A stretch of DNA of 64,000 nt from Erythrobacter neustonensis (GCF_001663175.1 NZ_CP016033.1:124001-188000), one strand, 5' to 3'; shown: positions 10,324 through 19,090, numbered from the stretch's first letter. Made by a program: numbers and translations. The notes: generated by a model from the letters alone, not told the origin.

Positions 10324-11514
10324 ATGGACGGGATAACGGGACAGATCGACGCGGGCGCGATGCTTGCGCAGGTGCGCGCGTGGAGCGCAATCAACACCGG
10401 CACCGCGAACCTTGTGGGTCTGGCCGAGCAGGCCGATGCGCTGGCGGCCGCCTTTGCCGTGCTGCCGGGCGAGGTCGTGCTGGTCGATCCTGCCCCCGTC
10501 AGCGCGATCGCCGCCGACGGCAGCGAATTCGAAAAACCCCACGGCCAGCATCTGGTGGTGCGCGTGCGCCCGCAGGCCAACCGGCGCATTTTGTTGACCG
10601 GGCACATGGATACGGTGTTTCCGATCGATCACCCCTTCCAGCAGCAGCGCTGGCTCGACGGCGAGACGCTGAACGGGCCCGGCGTTGCCGACATGAAGGG
10701 CGGGATCGCGGTGATGCTGCACGCGCTGATCGCCTTCGAACAGACTGCCGACGCGTCATCACTCGGCTATGATGTGCTGATCAACTCGGACGAGGAAACC
10801 GGGTCGCTTGCCAGCAATGCGCTGATCGCGCAGCTCGCCGCGGGCAAGATCGCCGCGCTCACCTACGAGCCCGCCGCGCTGCCCGATGGCACGCTCGCGC
10901 ATGAACGCGGCGGCACGGGAAATTATTCGATCACATTCACCGGCAAAAGCGCGCACGCGGGCCGCAACCCGCACGAGGGGCGCAACGCCATCGTCGCCGC
11001 GGCCGATCTGATCCTGCGGCTGAAGGCGCTCGAAACTGCCGAGATCACGATCAACCCCGCCAAGCTCGAAGGCGGGGCGGCCAACAACGTCGTGCCCGAT
11101 CACGCCGTGCTGCGCTTCAACGTGCGCCCGCGCACCATTGAGGCAGGCGCCGCCTTCGACCATGCGCTGAGCCACCTGCTGATCGATATCCAGAACGCGC
11201 ACGGTGTCGCCACGCATCGTCACGGCGGTGTCACCCGCCCGCCCAAGAAGGTCGATGCCGCCGCGCAGGCCCTGTTCGATCTGGTGCGCGAATGCGGCGC
11301 CGAACTTGGTCAGACGATCCGCTGGCAATCGTCCGGCGGCGTGTGCGACGGCAACAACATCGCCGCCTGCGGTGTCCCCGTGGTCGACACGATGGGCGTG
11401 CGCGGCGGCGCGATCCATTCGCCGGACGAATATCTGATCGTCCCCAGCCTTGCCGAACGCGCCGCGTTGAGCGCGCGCGTCATCACCCGACTTGCTCAAG
11501 GAGCTCTATCGTGA
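10324..11514 (+). CDS. M20 family metallohydrolase of the ast locus
   Basis: A cocatalytic zinc amidohydrolase of the peptidase M20 / ArgE-DapE-CPG2 superfamily, 396 residues, without signal peptide. The metal-ligand motifs are in order: TGHMDTVF (His), GPGVADMKGG (Asp), NSDEETGS (the Glu pair, with the general base), the YEPA glutamate and a C-terminal His in GGAIHSPDEY. The lid (dimerisation) domain lies between. It overlaps astA by four bases (GTGA), so it is co-translated with arginine succinyltransferase. A job in the AST pathway, such as removing succinate from N-succinylglutamate in place of the M14-type AstE, is a reasonable inference but unproven. ATG 10324 follows GGGGGAGGC. Confidence 0.85.
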   Translation: MDGITGQIDAGAMLAQVRAWSAINTGTANLVGLAEQADALAAAFAVLPGEVVLVDPAPVSAIAADGSEFEKPHGQHLVVRVRPQANRRILLTGHMDTVFPIDHPFQQQRWLDGETLNGPGVADMKGGIAVMLHALIAFEQTADASSLGYDVLINSDEETGSLASNALIAQLAAGKIAALTYEPAALPDGTLAHERGGTGNYSITFTGKSAHAGRNPHEGRNAIVAAADLILRLKALETAEITINPAKLEGGAANNVVPDHAVLRFNVRPRTIEAGAAFDHALSHLLIDIQNAHGVATHRHGGVTRPPKKVDAAAQALFDLVRECGAELGQTIRWQSSGGVCDGNNIAACGVPVVDTMGVRGGAIHSPDEYLIVPSLAERAALSARVITRLAQGALS

Positions 11515-12527
11515 CCTTCCGCCTGCGCGCTGCGCGCCCCGCCGATCTTGAGGCATTGTACGAAATGGCCAAGCTGACCGGCGGCGGGTTCACCAACCTG
11601 CCGCCCGATCGCGCGGCCCTGCAGGGCAAGCTGGAACGCGCGGAAACCGCCTTTGCCCGCGCCGAGGACACGATCGTCGACGAGCAATTCGTGCTCGTGC
11701 TCGAAAATGCGCGCACCGGCGCGGTGCGCGGCACCTGCCAGCTGATGAGCCAGGTCGGCCAGCGCTGGCCGTTCTATTCCTATCGCCTCAACACGCTGAC
11801 CCAGTATTCGCAGGAACTCGACCGCACGGTGCGCGCCGAGCTTTTGAGCCTCGTCACCGATCTCGAAGGGTCGAGCGAGGTCGGCGGATTGTTCCTGCAC
11901 CCGGGCGAACGCGCCGGCGGGCTCGGGCTGCTGCTCGCGCGCTCGCGTTACCTGTTCGTGGCGATGCACCGCCCGCGCTTTGCCGACCGCATTCTGGCAG
12001 AATTGCGCGGCATCATCGACGAGCGCGGCGGATCGCCGTTCTGGGACGGGGTCGCGGGCCGGTTCTTCGGGATGAGCTTTCAGGACGCGGACTATTTCAA
12101 CGCGATCAACGGCAACCAGTTCATCGCCGACCTGATGCCCAAGCACCCGGTCTATATCGCGATGCTCAACGAGGACGCGCGCTCGGTGATCGGCGTGCCG
12201 CACCCCACGGGGCGCGCGGCAATGCGGATGCTCGAGGACGAGGGCTTCCGCGCCGAAGGCTATGTCGACATCTTCGATGGCGGCCCCACGATGGTCGCCT
12301 GGACCGACAGCGTCACCAGCGTCAAGAACGCCTGCAATGCCAAGGTCACCGCGCTTGATGCCGCCGAAGGCGAACGCGCGATCCTTGCCACCGGCCACCT
12401 TGCCACGTTCCGCGCCTGTTTCGGCGCGCGGGTGCTCGACGGCGAAGGCGGGATCGCGATCGACAGCGCCAGCGCCGATCTGCTCGACGTGTGCGAAGGC
12501 GATACGGTGTGGAGCGTCGCGCGCTGA
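11511..12527 (+). CDS. astA: Arginine N-succinyltransferase
   Basis: First enzyme of the ammonia-producing arginine succinyltransferase pathway: arginine plus succinyl-CoA gives N2-succinylarginine. The 338 residues carry the AstA pattern: FRLRAARPADLEAL at the N-terminus, LLSLVTDLEGSSEVGGLFLHPGERAGGLG, RFFGMSFQDADYFNAINGNQFIADLMPKHP and MLEDEGFRAEGYVDIFDGGPTM. The start is GTG 11511 with AAGGAG upstream, overlapping the stop of the M20 hydrolase. The next enzyme, astB, lies about 940 bases downstream beyond an opposing methyltransferase gene. Confidence 0.93.
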   Translation: MTFRLRAARPADLEALYEMAKLTGGGFTNLPPDRAALQGKLERAETAFARAEDTIVDEQFVLVLENARTGAVRGTCQLMSQVGQRWPFYSYRLNTLTQYSQELDRTVRAELLSLVTDLEGSSEVGGLFLHPGERAGGLGLLLARSRYLFVAMHRPRFADRILAELRGIIDERGGSPFWDGVAGRFFGMSFQDADYFNAINGNQFIADLMPKHPVYIAMLNEDARSVIGVPHPTGRAAMRMLEDEGFRAEGYVDIFDGGPTMVAWTDSVTSVKNACNAKVTALDAAEGERAILATGHLATFRACFGARVLDGEGGIAIDSASADLLDVCEGDTVWSVAR

Positions 12528-12531
12528 GCGA

Positions 12532-13410
12532 TCAGCGGATCGGTTTTTCGAGCGCAATCACAGTGTAGCTGGTGACGTAATCGGCAAGGCCCGGCACCGC
12601 CATCAGCGTGTTGCCGAAACGCTTCATCGGCGCCGACCGGCCGAAACCCGACCGGTCGAACCGCGCGATGGCAAAGCCCGCCGCGCGCGCCAGCTGGCGG
12701 AATGTGGCAGTGTCGAGCTGGTTGACATAGGCCTGCTCGGCAAAGCTTTCCCACTGGGTCCACTTGTTGGGCTTCTTGGTTCCGTCCTCGGCCAGATCCC
12801 AGTGGCGCGGCACGAAGGCGGGATCGTCGTAGATCGCCGCCGCGGTGCGGAACATCGCCTTCTCGCCGAACAGCACGTGGCTCCACGGCACCGGGATCAG
12901 CGCTTCCATGTGCGGGCCCCACGGCCCCTTGAACGGAAACCATTCGAGCAGCACGCGCCCGCCAGGGCGCAGCACGCGGGCCCAATCGGCGAGGATCGCA
13001 CCCGGCTCCATCACGTGTTCCATGCAATCGAAGGCAGTGATGAGATCCACGCTCTCATCCGCCAGCGGCAGGCCGGCGACATCGCCCTCGATAAAGCGCA
13101 AGGTGTCCGACCATTCGGGATGGGCGGCAAGTTCAGCCTCGGCGCGACCCAGTGCGGCGGTGTCGATATCGACCCCGGTGATGCTGCGCGCCAGGCCCTT
13201 GGATGCAAACAGCATCGCCAGCTGCCCTGCCCCGCAGCCGAAATCGAGGACATCGCGCCCGCGCAGTTCCTCGTCCGAAAAATGCCGCCAGCTCGACCGC
13301 AGCGAGGCATCGCGCCACGCGCCGTAATCGCCGATATCGGCCATCTTCGCCTCGGGCGGGGTCATCATCCAGCGCGAAATCGCGGTGCAGGCCTTGGTGC
13401 GGATGCTCAT
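12532..13410 (-). CDS. Class I SAM-dependent methyltransferase
   Basis: The 292-residue soluble protein has the Methyltransf_11/UbiE-like fold: motif I VLDFGCGAGQLAMLF, an acidic residue ending strand 2 (GVDID), motif II around LITAFDCMEHV and the post-motif LRPGGRVLLEWFP. The substrate cannot be told. The gene lies on the opposite strand between astA and astB, its stop only four bases from the astA stop and its start 52 bases from the astB start. It therefore interrupts what is otherwise a single pathway cluster. No clear ribosome-binding site precedes ATG 13410. Confidence 0.82.
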   Translation of the reverse strand: MSIRTKACTAISRWMMTPPEAKMADIGDYGAWRDASLRSSWRHFSDEELRGRDVLDFGCGAGQLAMLFASKGLARSITGVDIDTAALGRAEAELAAHPEWSDTLRFIEGDVAGLPLADESVDLITAFDCMEHVMEPGAILADWARVLRPGGRVLLEWFPFKGPWGPHMEALIPVPWSHVLFGEKAMFRTAAAIYDDPAFVPRHWDLAEDGTKKPNKWTQWESFAEQAYVNQLDTATFRQLARAAGFAIARFDRSGFGRSAPMKRFGNTLMAVPGLADYVTSYTVIALEKPIR

Positions 13411-13462
13411 GGCACGCGTGCTACATTGGACAGCCGCCGCTTGTCGTCTAAGGAATCGCGCC

Positions 13463-14728
13463 ATGAAACAAAGCGGCACATCTTTCACCGAAATCAACTT
13501 CGACGGGATCGTCGGCCCCAGCCACAACTATGCGGGCCTCAGTCTCGGCAACATCGCCAGCGCGAGCCACGCGGGCGATCCGTCCTATCCGCGCGCGGCC
13601 GCCTTGCAGGGGGTGGAAAAGATGCGCGGCAATCTGGCGCGGCTGGGCGTGCAGGGCTTCCTGTTGCCGCTCCCCCGGCCCAATCGCGCGCTGTCGCAGG
13701 CGCTCGCGCTCGACGGAAGCGAGCCTGCGCAGCTGCGCGCCGCGGCGTGGTCGGCCTCCTCGATGTGGACCGCCAATGCCGCCACTGTCAGCCCCGCCCC
13801 CGACACCGCCGACGGGCGCTGCCATCTGACCCCGGCAAACCTCGTCACCATGCTCCACCGCGCGCAGGAATGGCCCGACACGCAGGCGCAGCTCAGGATT
13901 GCCTTCGGCGACGAACGCCACTTCGCGATCCACGATGCGGTGCCAGCGACCTTCGGCGACGAGGGCGCGGCCAATCACATGCGGCTGTGCGAAAGCCACG
14001 ATCAGCAAGGCGTCGAGGTGTTCGTCTATGGCCGTCCCGGTGGCCGCTTCCCCGCGCGCCAGCACGAACAGGCCAGCCGCCTCGTCGCGCGCGCGCATGG
14101 GCTCGATCCCGCGCGCACGGTCTTCATCGAACAGAACCCCGAAGCCATCGCCGCCGGCGCGTTCCACAATGATGTCGTCGCGGTCGCCAATGGCCGCGTG
14201 CTGTTCACCCATGCCGAAGCCTTTGCCGACCAGCAGGGCGCTTACGATGCGATCCGCGCGGCCTTCCCCGCGCTCGAAGTGGTCGAGGTGCCCTCCTCCG
14301 CGGTCAGCCTCGCCGAAGCGATCCGCACCTATCTGTTCAACGCGCAGCTCCTCACCCTGCCCGATGGCACGATGGCGCTGATCGTGCCCGAAGAATGCCG
14401 CGAATCCCCAAGCGTATGGGCGTGGGTCGAAGGCATGCTGGCGGGCAATGGCCCCATCCGGCAGGTGATCCCGGTCGATGTGCGCCAGTCGATGGCCAAC
14501 GGCGGCGGCCCTGCCTGCCTGCGCCTGCGGGTCGCGTGCGATCCGGCGACCGTCGATCCCCGGTTCCTGCTGACCGAGGCCAAGGCCGATCTGATCGCGC
14601 AGACCATCGCCGCCCATTGGCCCGAACAAATCGATCCGTCCGATATCGGGGCACCGCATCTGGCGGACACCGTAATCGCGGCACGGCTTGCCCTTTTGGA
14701 CGTCTTGGGCCTTTCGGAACTTGGTTAA
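13463..14728 (+). CDS. astB: N-succinylarginine dihydrolase
   Basis: Second AST enzyme: splits N2-succinylarginine into succinylornithine, two ammonia and CO2. It belongs to the guanidine-modifying amidinotransferase superfamily. The 421 residues start EINFDGIVGPSHNYAGLS, an AstB hallmark. Candidate triad residues are E167 in GDEGAANHM, H235 in GAFHNDVV and the nucleophile C352 in ANGGGPACLRLRV. AAGGAA lies before ATG 13463. astC, astD and astE are not in the window, so the later steps must be encoded elsewhere or by other families. Confidence 0.94.
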   Translation: MKQSGTSFTEINFDGIVGPSHNYAGLSLGNIASASHAGDPSYPRAAALQGVEKMRGNLARLGVQGFLLPLPRPNRALSQALALDGSEPAQLRAAAWSASSMWTANAATVSPAPDTADGRCHLTPANLVTMLHRAQEWPDTQAQLRIAFGDERHFAIHDAVPATFGDEGAANHMRLCESHDQQGVEVFVYGRPGGRFPARQHEQASRLVARAHGLDPARTVFIEQNPEAIAAGAFHNDVVAVANGRVLFTHAEAFADQQGAYDAIRAAFPALEVVEVPSSAVSLAEAIRTYLFNAQLLTLPDGTMALIVPEECRESPSVWAWVEGMLAGNGPIRQVIPVDVRQSMANGGGPACLRLRVACDPATVDPRFLLTEAKADLIAQTIAAHWPEQIDPSDIGAPHLADTVIAARLALLDVLGLSELG

Positions 14729-14820
14729 CGCGTTTGGTGGTCAGCCGGGGCAGGCGTAAAGTTAGCGAATTCCCCGAGCGACTCAGCACTCCGCTGGCCG
14801 TACGAAGGGTCGGAGACGTT

Positions 14821-15078
14821 ATGCTGGGTAAGCTGAAGCGGCTGTTCGTGATCAAGACGCGGTTCGAGGCGTTCCTGATCATCTATGCCCTTGCGCTCGG
14901 CTCCTGCGCACGCGGAATGATCTATCTGCACGATTATCCGGGCTTTGGCGGCAAGTTGTTGTTCCTCGCCACGACGGGCGCGGTGTTTCTGGGGGGTGCC
15001 AAGATCCTGGACTGCCTCAAACTCGAAGCCGAGATCGCCGCGCTGCGCGAAGCGCGCGCGCCTGCCGACACGGATTGA
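14821..15078 (+). CDS. Small two-helix membrane protein, unknown
   Basis: An 85-residue product with a basic start (MLGKLKRLFVIKTRF), a hydrophobic segment (AFLIIYALALG), a short linker with HDYPGFGGK, a second hydrophobic segment (LLFLATTGAVFLGGA) and a charged helical tail (EAEIAALREAR). I recognise no family. GGAG lies about seven bases before ATG 14821. It follows astB by 92 bases and faces the ssrA gene convergently. Composition and third-position GC match the neighbours, which supports it being real. Confidence 0.6.
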   Translation: MLGKLKRLFVIKTRFEAFLIIYALALGSCARGMIYLHDYPGFGGKLLFLATTGAVFLGGAKILDCLKLEAEIAALREARAPADTD

Positions 15079-15159
15079 GGCCGGCCCCGCGGGCGGGCGT
15101 TGTTTTCGATGTAGCGGTGAGGTGGGGGTTTCTGTTGCTACGTACCCCCGGACGCCCGG

Positions 15160-15463
15160 TATCCGATTCTGTTGCCCGGTTCGGTCCAACCGCGCTTTTT
15201 AGCCTAGTAAAAGAAGGGCGTTAGCCCATCAATTATGCGGCGATTGCGAGTGCTTCGTTATCGTTGGCACTTATGGTTTTTGAGCCTTATGCGGGTTACT
15301 CAGCCCGGGCAAAAACTACGTCTTTCAACACACGTCGATCCTGGTTCGGCCCCATCAGGAGTTGCGCCGAAACGCCGCTTCTGGTGGAGCCGCCGGGTAC
15401 TGCCCCCGGGTCCGTTGCATCTATTTCACGCAGCAGTTTATCGCCATAGCCGGTCGAAACCGG
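15160..15463 (-). ncRNA. ssrA: tmRNA, circularly permuted two-piece type
   Basis: Rescues stalled ribosomes by trans-translation. Read on the reverse strand, the acceptor piece comes first. It opens with a hairpin CCGGT-TTCG-ACCGG (15450-15463), has a T-arm-like stem CCGGG/CCCGG with loop GGCAGTA, and ends CGGCTCCACCA with CCA at 15382-15384. After a 28-base spacer the coding piece starts at 15353 with GGGGCCG. GGGGCCG pairs with CGGCTCC to give a seven-pair acceptor stem with the G3-U70 wobble used by alanyl-tRNA synthetase. The tag frame at 15233-15268 encodes ANDNEALAIAA then TAA. Piece order shows the permutation typical of alphaproteobacteria. The low-coordinate end is approximate. Confidence 0.95.
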
Positions 15464-15471
15464 CAAGGACC

Positions 15472-15499
15472 GATATAGCGGCAGTTTCCTGAATGTGAA
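15472..15499 (-). promoter_or_regulatory. Probable promoter of ssrA
   Basis: On the reverse strand TTCACA (15499-15494) and TATATC (15477-15472) stand 16 bases apart. A start near 15465 would fall right at the first hairpin of the acceptor piece. The boxes resemble housekeeping sigma-factor elements; this is inference from spacing and position only. Confidence 0.45.
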
Positions 15500-15549
15500 G
15501 TGCCTGGGGTGCCGTGGCAACGCGTTGCCCGATCCGGGCCACACTCCCT

Positions 15550-15600
15550 CTAGACCCCCTTCAGACCCCCTTCAGACCCCCACCAGAACCCATCCAGACC
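15550..15600 (+). repeat. Degenerate 11-base C-rich tandem repeat (TCAGACCCCCT)
   Basis: Successive units read TAGACCCCCT, TCAGACCCCCT, TCAGACCCCCA, CCAGAACCCA and TCCAGACC. The array sits between ssrA and the parS site, in noncoding DNA. Similar wording occurs beside the second parS site (59933-60010) and, inverted, at the recF 3' end (21805-21830). Confidence 0.6.
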
Positions 15601-15613
15601 GGTTTCGCCTGCC

Positions 15614-15629
15614 TGTTTCACGTGAAACA
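15614..15629. promoter_or_regulatory. parS centromere-like site (ParB binding)
   Basis: The 16-base perfect palindrome TGTTTCACGTGAAACA equals the widely conserved chromosomal parS sequence recognised by ParB. ParB spreads from such sites to organise and segregate the origin region. It lies in noncoding DNA between ssrA and mscL. A second near-identical copy is at 60019. parA and parB are not in the window. Confidence 0.85.
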
Positions 15630-15653
15630 TTGCAGCGAAACACGCCTGCGGCG

Positions 15654-16076
15654 TCACTTTTTCAGCGCATCACGGATTTCGATCAACAATTCGGTTTCGC
15701 TCGGGCCGGCGGGCGCGGCGGCCTCTTCGTGGCGCGCGAACTGCTTCGTGATCTTGTTCACGTATCGCACCATCATGAAGATGATGAAGGCCAGGATCAG
15801 GAAGTTGATCACGACCGAAACGAACGCGCCCAGCGCCAGCACGTTGGCCCCCGCCTCGCGCGCGGCGGCGAGCGACGTGCCGGGGGCGACATCGCCCGAC
15901 AGCACCCAATAGCGGTCGGAAAAGTCGATATTGCCCACAATCCAGCCGATCAGCGGCATGATGATGTCATCAGTCAACGATTTGACAATCGCCCCGAACG
16001 CCGCGCCGATGATGACCCCGACGGCCAAATCCATGACATTGCCCTTGGCGATAAAGGCCTTGAATTCCGACAGCAT
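15654..16076 (-). CDS. mscL: Large-conductance mechanosensitive channel
   Basis: Homopentameric inner-membrane channel that opens under osmotic downshock. The 140 residues (family about 136) show the amphipathic N-terminal helix and first pore helix [20 protein letters not shown], then [19 protein letters not shown], a periplasmic loop, the second membrane helix [19 protein letters not shown] and the cytoplasmic [14 protein letters not shown] bundle. GGGGATC precedes ATG 16076. Transcribed alone, with the parS site 25 bases beyond its stop. Confidence 0.96.
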   Translation of the reverse strand: MLSEFKAFIAKGNVMDLAVGVIIGAAFGAIVKSLTDDIIMPLIGWIVGNIDFSDRYWVLSGDVAPGTSLAAAREAGANVLALGAFVSVVINFLILAFIIFMMVRYVNKITKQFARHEEAAAPAGPSETELLIEIRDALKK

Positions 16077-16247
16077 GATGATCCCCTTTGTGTCCGGCTG
16101 TTAACCACATCGTGCCACCCGCCACACAGGCTGCCAAGCCGCACAGACACGATCGTCCACCGCTTGAACCGCCCCGATGGTGTGCTATATCCGCAATACA
16201 GATTGGACAGCCGGGCAAAGCCCCGTGCTATCAGGAGGGTATCGCCA

Positions 16248-16877
16248 ATGAAGTTCACCACCATGATGCGCGGCACATTTGCCGCCGCCGCCGCGCTCAG
16301 CCTTGCTGCTTGCGGGATCAATTCGGTCCCGACCAAGGAAGAAGCCGCCAAGGCACAATGGGGCAATGTCGAGAGCGCGCTGCAGAACCGTTCGGACAAG
16401 ATCCCCAACCTTGTCGCCGTGGTGCAGGGCGCCGCGATCTCCGAAAAGGACATTCTGCAAGGCGTGATCGATGCCCGCGCGCGCGCGACCTCGATCAACA
16501 TCACCACCGACGATCTCTCGAATCCCGAAGAGTTCAAGAAGTTCAGCGATGCGCAGAACCAGTTGACGCAGGCGATGGGCCAGCTGCGCACCGTGGTCGA
16601 AAACTACCCGCAGCTCGCCAGCCAGCCGCGCTTCGCCGACCTGATGGTTGCGATCGACGAAGCCAACAACCAGATCAACACCGAGCGCGGCCGCTACAAC
16701 GATCTCGCGCGCGATTACAACACCGAGATCCGCACCTTCCCGTCCTCGATCGGTGCGAACATCATCCACGGTGCAGAAGCGCTCCAGTATTTCGAAGCCG
16801 CCGAAGGCGCTGCGGCCAATCCCACCGTCGACATGAGCCGGATCACCGGCACGGCCGCCCCTTCGGCCACCAATTGA
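16248..16877 (+). CDS. LemA family lipoprotein
   Basis: 209 residues with a lipoprotein signal (LSLAACG, Cys at the lipobox) and the long helical LemA domain: WGNVESALQNRSDKIPNLV, VIDARARATSI and INTERGRYNDLARDYNTEIRTFPSS. LemA proteins are envelope helical-bundle proteins of poorly defined role, often next to TPM-domain genes, as here. AGGAGGG is placed nine bases before ATG 16248. First gene of a three-gene unit with the two TPM proteins. The C-terminus ends in a short low-complexity tail. Confidence 0.9.
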   Translation: MKFTTMMRGTFAAAAALSLAACGINSVPTKEEAAKAQWGNVESALQNRSDKIPNLVAVVQGAAISEKDILQGVIDARARATSINITTDDLSNPEEFKKFSDAQNQLTQAMGQLRTVVENYPQLASQPRFADLMVAIDEANNQINTERGRYNDLARDYNTEIRTFPSSIGANIIHGAEALQYFEAAEGAAANPTVDMSRITGTAAPSATN

Positions 16878-16884
16878 GGTGACG

Positions 16885-17793
16885 ATGCCATTCGCCCCGT
16901 TGCGGCGGGCGCTGGTGCTGCTCGCGAGCCTGTTCTGGCTCGCGCTCGGCACCGCCGCCCACGCGCAGGACTATCCCGCGCGGCCCGATGGGCCGGTCTA
17001 TGACGGGGCGAACATCCTCTCGCCCGCAACCGAGGCGCAGCTCGATTCCGAACTGCGCGCCTACAATGCGCAGACAGGCCGCGCGATCATCGTCGCCACG
17101 GTCCCCGGCCTCGGCGGCAGCTCCATCGAAAGCTATGCGACGACGCTCTATACCGACAAGTGGGGCATCGGCGGCGCCCAGCGCGATGCGGGCCTGCTGC
17201 TGCTGATCGCCCCGAACGAACGCAAGATGCGGATCGAGGTCGGCTATGGCCTCCACGGCTATTTCGGCGGGATCATGGCCGGCCGCGTGATCAACGATGT
17301 GATCGCCCCGCGCTTCAGGGAAGGCAATTTCGATGCCGGCGTAACTGACGGCGTGGCCGCAATCCTTGCCCATCTGGCCAAGAGCCCTGCTGATGCGATC
17401 GCGATCGAGGAAGCCGCCAAGGCCGCACAGGCGCAGCAAAGCCGCAGCGATGGCGGGTTCCCGTTCGGGATCCTGATCTGGGTGGCGGTGATATTCTTCT
17501 TCTTCGTGATCCCGCTGCTGACGGGCCGCGGGCGGCGGCGCAAGTATCGCTCCAGCGGCAAGGGCCCGTGGGGCAGCCGCGGGCTCGGCGATACTGCGCG
17601 CGATGTGATCCTGTGGGAAGTCGGCAGCGCGATCGTGCGCGGCGCGATGTCGGGCGGCGATGATGACGGCTGGGGCGGCGGTGGCGGCTTCGGCGGCGGC
17701 GGCGGGTTCGGCGGCGGCGGATTTGGCGGATTTGGCGGCGGCTCCTCAGGGGGCGGCGGCGCTTCGGGGGGTGGTAAGCGATGGCCTATATGA
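16885..17793 (+). CDS. TPM-domain membrane protein with Gly-rich tail (YgcG type)
   Basis: 302 residues: signal peptide ending AHAQ, a TPM domain (about residues 30-150: VYDGANILSPATEAQLDSEL, GRAIIVATVPGLGG, RKMRIEVGYGLHGYF), one transmembrane segment (FGILIWVAVIFFFFVIPLL), a basic stretch and a long glycine/phenylalanine tail. TPM (Psb32/YgcG-like) proteins are thought to act at membranes; the biochemical role is unsettled. ATG 16885 follows GAGGTGAC; GTG 16879 is two codons upstream and possible. The stop overlaps the next TPM gene by 13 bases. Confidence 0.88.
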   Translation: MPFAPLRRALVLLASLFWLALGTAAHAQDYPARPDGPVYDGANILSPATEAQLDSELRAYNAQTGRAIIVATVPGLGGSSIESYATTLYTDKWGIGGAQRDAGLLLLIAPNERKMRIEVGYGLHGYFGGIMAGRVINDVIAPRFREGNFDAGVTDGVAAILAHLAKSPADAIAIEEAAKAAQAQQSRSDGGFPFGILIWVAVIFFFFVIPLLTGRGRRRKYRSSGKGPWGSRGLGDTARDVILWEVGSAIVRGAMSGGDDDGWGGGGGFGGGGGFGGGGFGGFGGGSSGGGGASGGGKRWPI

Positions 17794-18455
17794 CTGAAGC
17801 CGAACACCGCCTCGTCAGCGCCGCGGTGACCGAAGCGGAAAGCGCGACCTCGGGCGAGATCGTCACCGTGCTGGCCGAGGCGTCCGACGGCTACACCGAT
17901 GTCGCACTGCTGTGGGCGGCAGGCGCGGCCTTCACCGCGATGAGCGTGTTCGCCGCCTTCCCCGAGCCTTTCCTCGACACCTGGGACGCCTTGTTCGCCG
18001 GTTGGGGCCACCAGTGGACTAGCGGTGAGCTTGCCAGCATGGTGATTGCGCTGGGCCTCATCAAGTTTCTCGGCGTCCTGCTGATCCAGCAATGGCAGCC
18101 GCTCAAATATGCACTGATCCCCGGCCCGGCTAAAACGATCCGCGTCCACAACCAGGCCGTGCGCCAGTTCAAGGTCGGCGCGCAGGCCCGCACCACCGGG
18201 CGCACCGGCGTCTTGATCTACCTGTCGATGCGCGAACACCGCGCGGAAATCGTCGCGGACGAAAGCATCGCCGCCAAGGTTTCGGCCGAGGTCTGGGGCG
18301 AGGCGATGAGCGACATGCTCGCGCATATCCGCAAGGGCCAGATCGCCGAGGGGCTGGCGGTCGGCATCCGCGATGTCGGCTTCGTGCTCGCCCAGCACTT
18401 CCCGCGCGGCAGCGAGGATGTGAACGAGCTTCCCGACCGCCTGATCGAAGTCTGA
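17781..18455 (+). CDS. Second TPM-domain membrane protein
   Basis: 224 residues. The N-terminal stretch SAAVTEAESATSGEIVTVLA matches the first half of the TPM fold. Two hydrophobic segments follow (about residues 40-60 and 84-100). A second TPM half contains RTTGRTGVLIYLSMREHRAEIVAD and AIAEGL-like turns. The membrane helices inserted into the domain distinguish it from its upstream partner. It overlaps that partner, so the lemA-TPM-TPM trio is surely one operon. Biochemical function is unknown. Confidence 0.83.
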   Translation: MAYMTEAEHRLVSAAVTEAESATSGEIVTVLAEASDGYTDVALLWAAGAAFTAMSVFAAFPEPFLDTWDALFAGWGHQWTSGELASMVIALGLIKFLGVLLIQQWQPLKYALIPGPAKTIRVHNQAVRQFKVGAQARTTGRTGVLIYLSMREHRAEIVADESIAAKVSAEVWGEAMSDMLAHIRKGQIAEGLAVGIRDVGFVLAQHFPRGSEDVNELPDRLIEV

Positions 18456-18529
18456 CAATTTAACCGCTTGACCCTGCGCCCCGGAGCCTGTGGAAGGGCC
18501 ACCCCTGCCCTCCTGCCGGAGCCTTGCCC

Positions 18530-19090
18530 GTGATCAAAGACCGCGACGCCGATCTGCCCGAACAGGTGATGTGGGAGGGCCAGTTTGTGACCGCGAAAAA
18601 GCGGGGACGGTGGGAATATGTCGGCCGCGCGCGTGGCATCAGGGCCGCCGCGATCATCGCGCTCGACAATGATCCCGATGGCACGCGCCACGTCATCCTT
18701 GTCAGCCAGTACCGCGTGCCGCTGTCGCGTTTCAGCCTTGAAATACCCGCTGGCCTCGTCGGCGACGATGCAGGCGGCGAGGATGAAGAGGCGATCACCG
18801 CCGCCGCACGCGAGCTGGAAGAGGAAACCGGCTACCACGCTGCGCACATGGAGGTGCTGGGAGAATTCTTCTCCTCGCCCGGCATGGTCTCGGAAAGTTT
18901 CACGCTGTTCAAGGCGACCAGCCTTACCCGCATCGGCGAAGGCGGCGGCGTTTCGGATGAAAACATCGTCGTCCACCGCGTCGCCTTGCGCGATCTGGCG
19001 CGCTTCGTGGCCGAATGGCGGCGGGCGGGCCATGCGGTCGACGTGCGGATCGCGATGCTCATGACACCGGGTTTCTTGGGAGAGGAATAG
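18530..19090 (+). CDS. Nudix hydrolase, ADP-ribose pyrophosphatase-like
   Basis: 186-residue cytosolic enzyme. The Nudix helix is visible as EEAITAAARELEEETGY (about residue 85), preceded by the FSLEIPAGLVGDD strand usual for ADP-sugar pyrophosphatases and followed by EFFSSPGMVSESFTLF, typical of the NudF branch. The canonical Gx5E spacing before the helix is slightly altered (GGEDEEA). GTG 18530 fits the GGAG eight bases upstream better than the TTG at 18524. Only three bases separate its stop from the SDR gene, so the two are co-transcribed. Confidence 0.87.
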   Translation: MIKDRDADLPEQVMWEGQFVTAKKRGRWEYVGRARGIRAAAIIALDNDPDGTRHVILVSQYRVPLSRFSLEIPAGLVGDDAGGEDEEAITAAARELEEETGYHAAHMEVLGEFFSSPGMVSESFTLFKATSLTRIGEGGGVSDENIVVHRVALRDLARFVAEWRRAGHAVDVRIAMLMTPGFLGEE

